Assembly (NCBI GenBank): GCA_963726575.1 | Contig: CAVSCR010000006.1 | Coordinates: 186,001-250,000 of the forward strand | Length of the DNA: 64,000 nt | Reading direction: 5' to 3' | Source: CAVSCR01 sp963726575 | GTDB lineage: Bacteria > Actinomycetota > Actinomycetes > JAHEKZ01 | Part shown: one piece after another, positions 63,859-64,000 of the stretch | How the letters are laid out: each line of letters starts with the position of its first letter | How positions within the stretch are numbered: position 1 is the stretch's first letter | Program-made: the position numbers and the translations under genes | The notes under the pieces: model-generated | Told to the model about the DNA's origin: nothing | Database searches by the model: none | What the model saw: only the letters and a program-made list of their open reading frames with translations

Positions 63859-64000
63859 TCAGGTCGAGAACCCATCCTGGGCGGGCAGATGGTTGCGCGC
63901 CCACAGCGCGGCCTGGGTCCGGTCCGCGACGCCCAGCCGGGAGTAGATGTTGCCGAGGTGCGCCTTCACGGTTCGCTCGCTGATGCCCAGCGTCCGCGCG
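63859..64000 (-). CDS. LuxR-family response regulator, C-terminal fragment (runs off the window)
   Basis: The minus strand from the window end to the TGA at 63859-63861 reads ARTLGISERTVKAHLGNIY, then SRLGVADRTQAALWARNHL and a short tail ending FST. This is the LuxR/NarL helix-turn-helix, with the recognition helix SERTVKAHL. The N-terminal part lies outside. It is most likely a NarL-type response regulator. The stop is about 30 bp before the lpdA start on the same strand. Confidence 0.85.
   Translation of the reverse strand, partial: ARTLGISERTVKAHLGNIYSRLGVADRTQAALWARNHLPAQDGFST

Overview
The window is one continuous stretch of a high-GC, densely packed actinobacterial chromosome. The evidence is a WhiB regulator, the coenzyme F420 genes fbiA, fbiB and a fused fbiC, acyl-CoA carboxylase alpha/beta/epsilon subunits, a DUF3499 protein, LCP and GtrA envelope proteins, frequent GTG starts and many 4-bp ATGA/GTGA gene overlaps. 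The gene order (SIS protein, phosphomannomutase, DUF3499, metallopeptidase-like, whiB, fbiA-fbiB, NDP-mannose synthase, LCP, TIGR03089, acyl-CoA dehydrogenase, purE-purK, GtrA, PH protein, birA, accD-accE-maf-accA, lpdA) resembles the Mycobacterium tuberculosis Rv3248c-Rv3303c region, so this is a conserved core locus with insertions. I cannot name the genus. I saw no rRNA, tRNA, CRISPR, prophage or insertion sequence.

Layout. 1-5.5 kb is an accessory-looking segment: a small protein, a lipoprotein, a UvrA-like ABC ATPase, GNAT and VOC proteins and an F420-dependent reductase. 5.5-13.7 kb holds ahcY with a cation-efflux gene, then the mannose-metabolism group (SIS isomerase-like, Trm112-like, and a phosphomannomutase broken by a one-base insertion), DUF3499, a metallopeptidase-like protein and DUF5719. 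13.7-24.1 kb holds a giant glycosyltransferase, whiB and the F420 genes. 24.1-29.4 kb mixes a META protein, a SecD-P1-like lipoprotein, a methyltransferase, an HNH protein, an AlkA-like glycosylase and a mannose-1-phosphate guanylyltransferase. 29.4-37.7 kb is for the cell envelope: SpoIID/LytB, a PGRP amidase, TIGR03089 and two LCP ligases. 37.7-44.9 kb holds acyl-CoA metabolism, UDP-glucose/GDP-mannose dehydrogenase, purE-purK and GtrA. 44.9-55.1 kb holds a two-component system, three GAF-GGDEF proteins, birA and one carboxylase beta-epsilon pair. 55.3-64 kb holds the second beta-epsilon pair, maf, the biotinylated alpha subunit, an amine oxidase, an amidase, lpdA and the end of a LuxR-type regulator.

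How the parts work together. BirA would biotinylate the alpha subunit, which can pair with either of two beta-epsilon sets to make malonyl- or methylmalonyl-CoA for envelope lipids. The mannose genes, glycosyltransferase, LCP ligases, GtrA, amidase and SpoIID protein build and remodel the wall. FbiC, FbiA and FbiB make F420, which the reductase at 4.9 kb could use.

Most unusual signals: an ~85-bp interspersed repeat with a hairpin present twice (4.73 and 57.8 kb), each copy just after a plus-strand stop codon; a 558-bp intergenic region at 42.6-43.2 kb with four DnaA-box-like sites in two 12-bp-spaced pairs plus strong hairpins; three GGDEF paralogues all lacking the inhibitory RxxD site; a stand-alone SecD-P1-like lipoprotein; and a recurrent leaderless promoter layout (TAGGGT-like -10 box 6-8 nt before the start codon).
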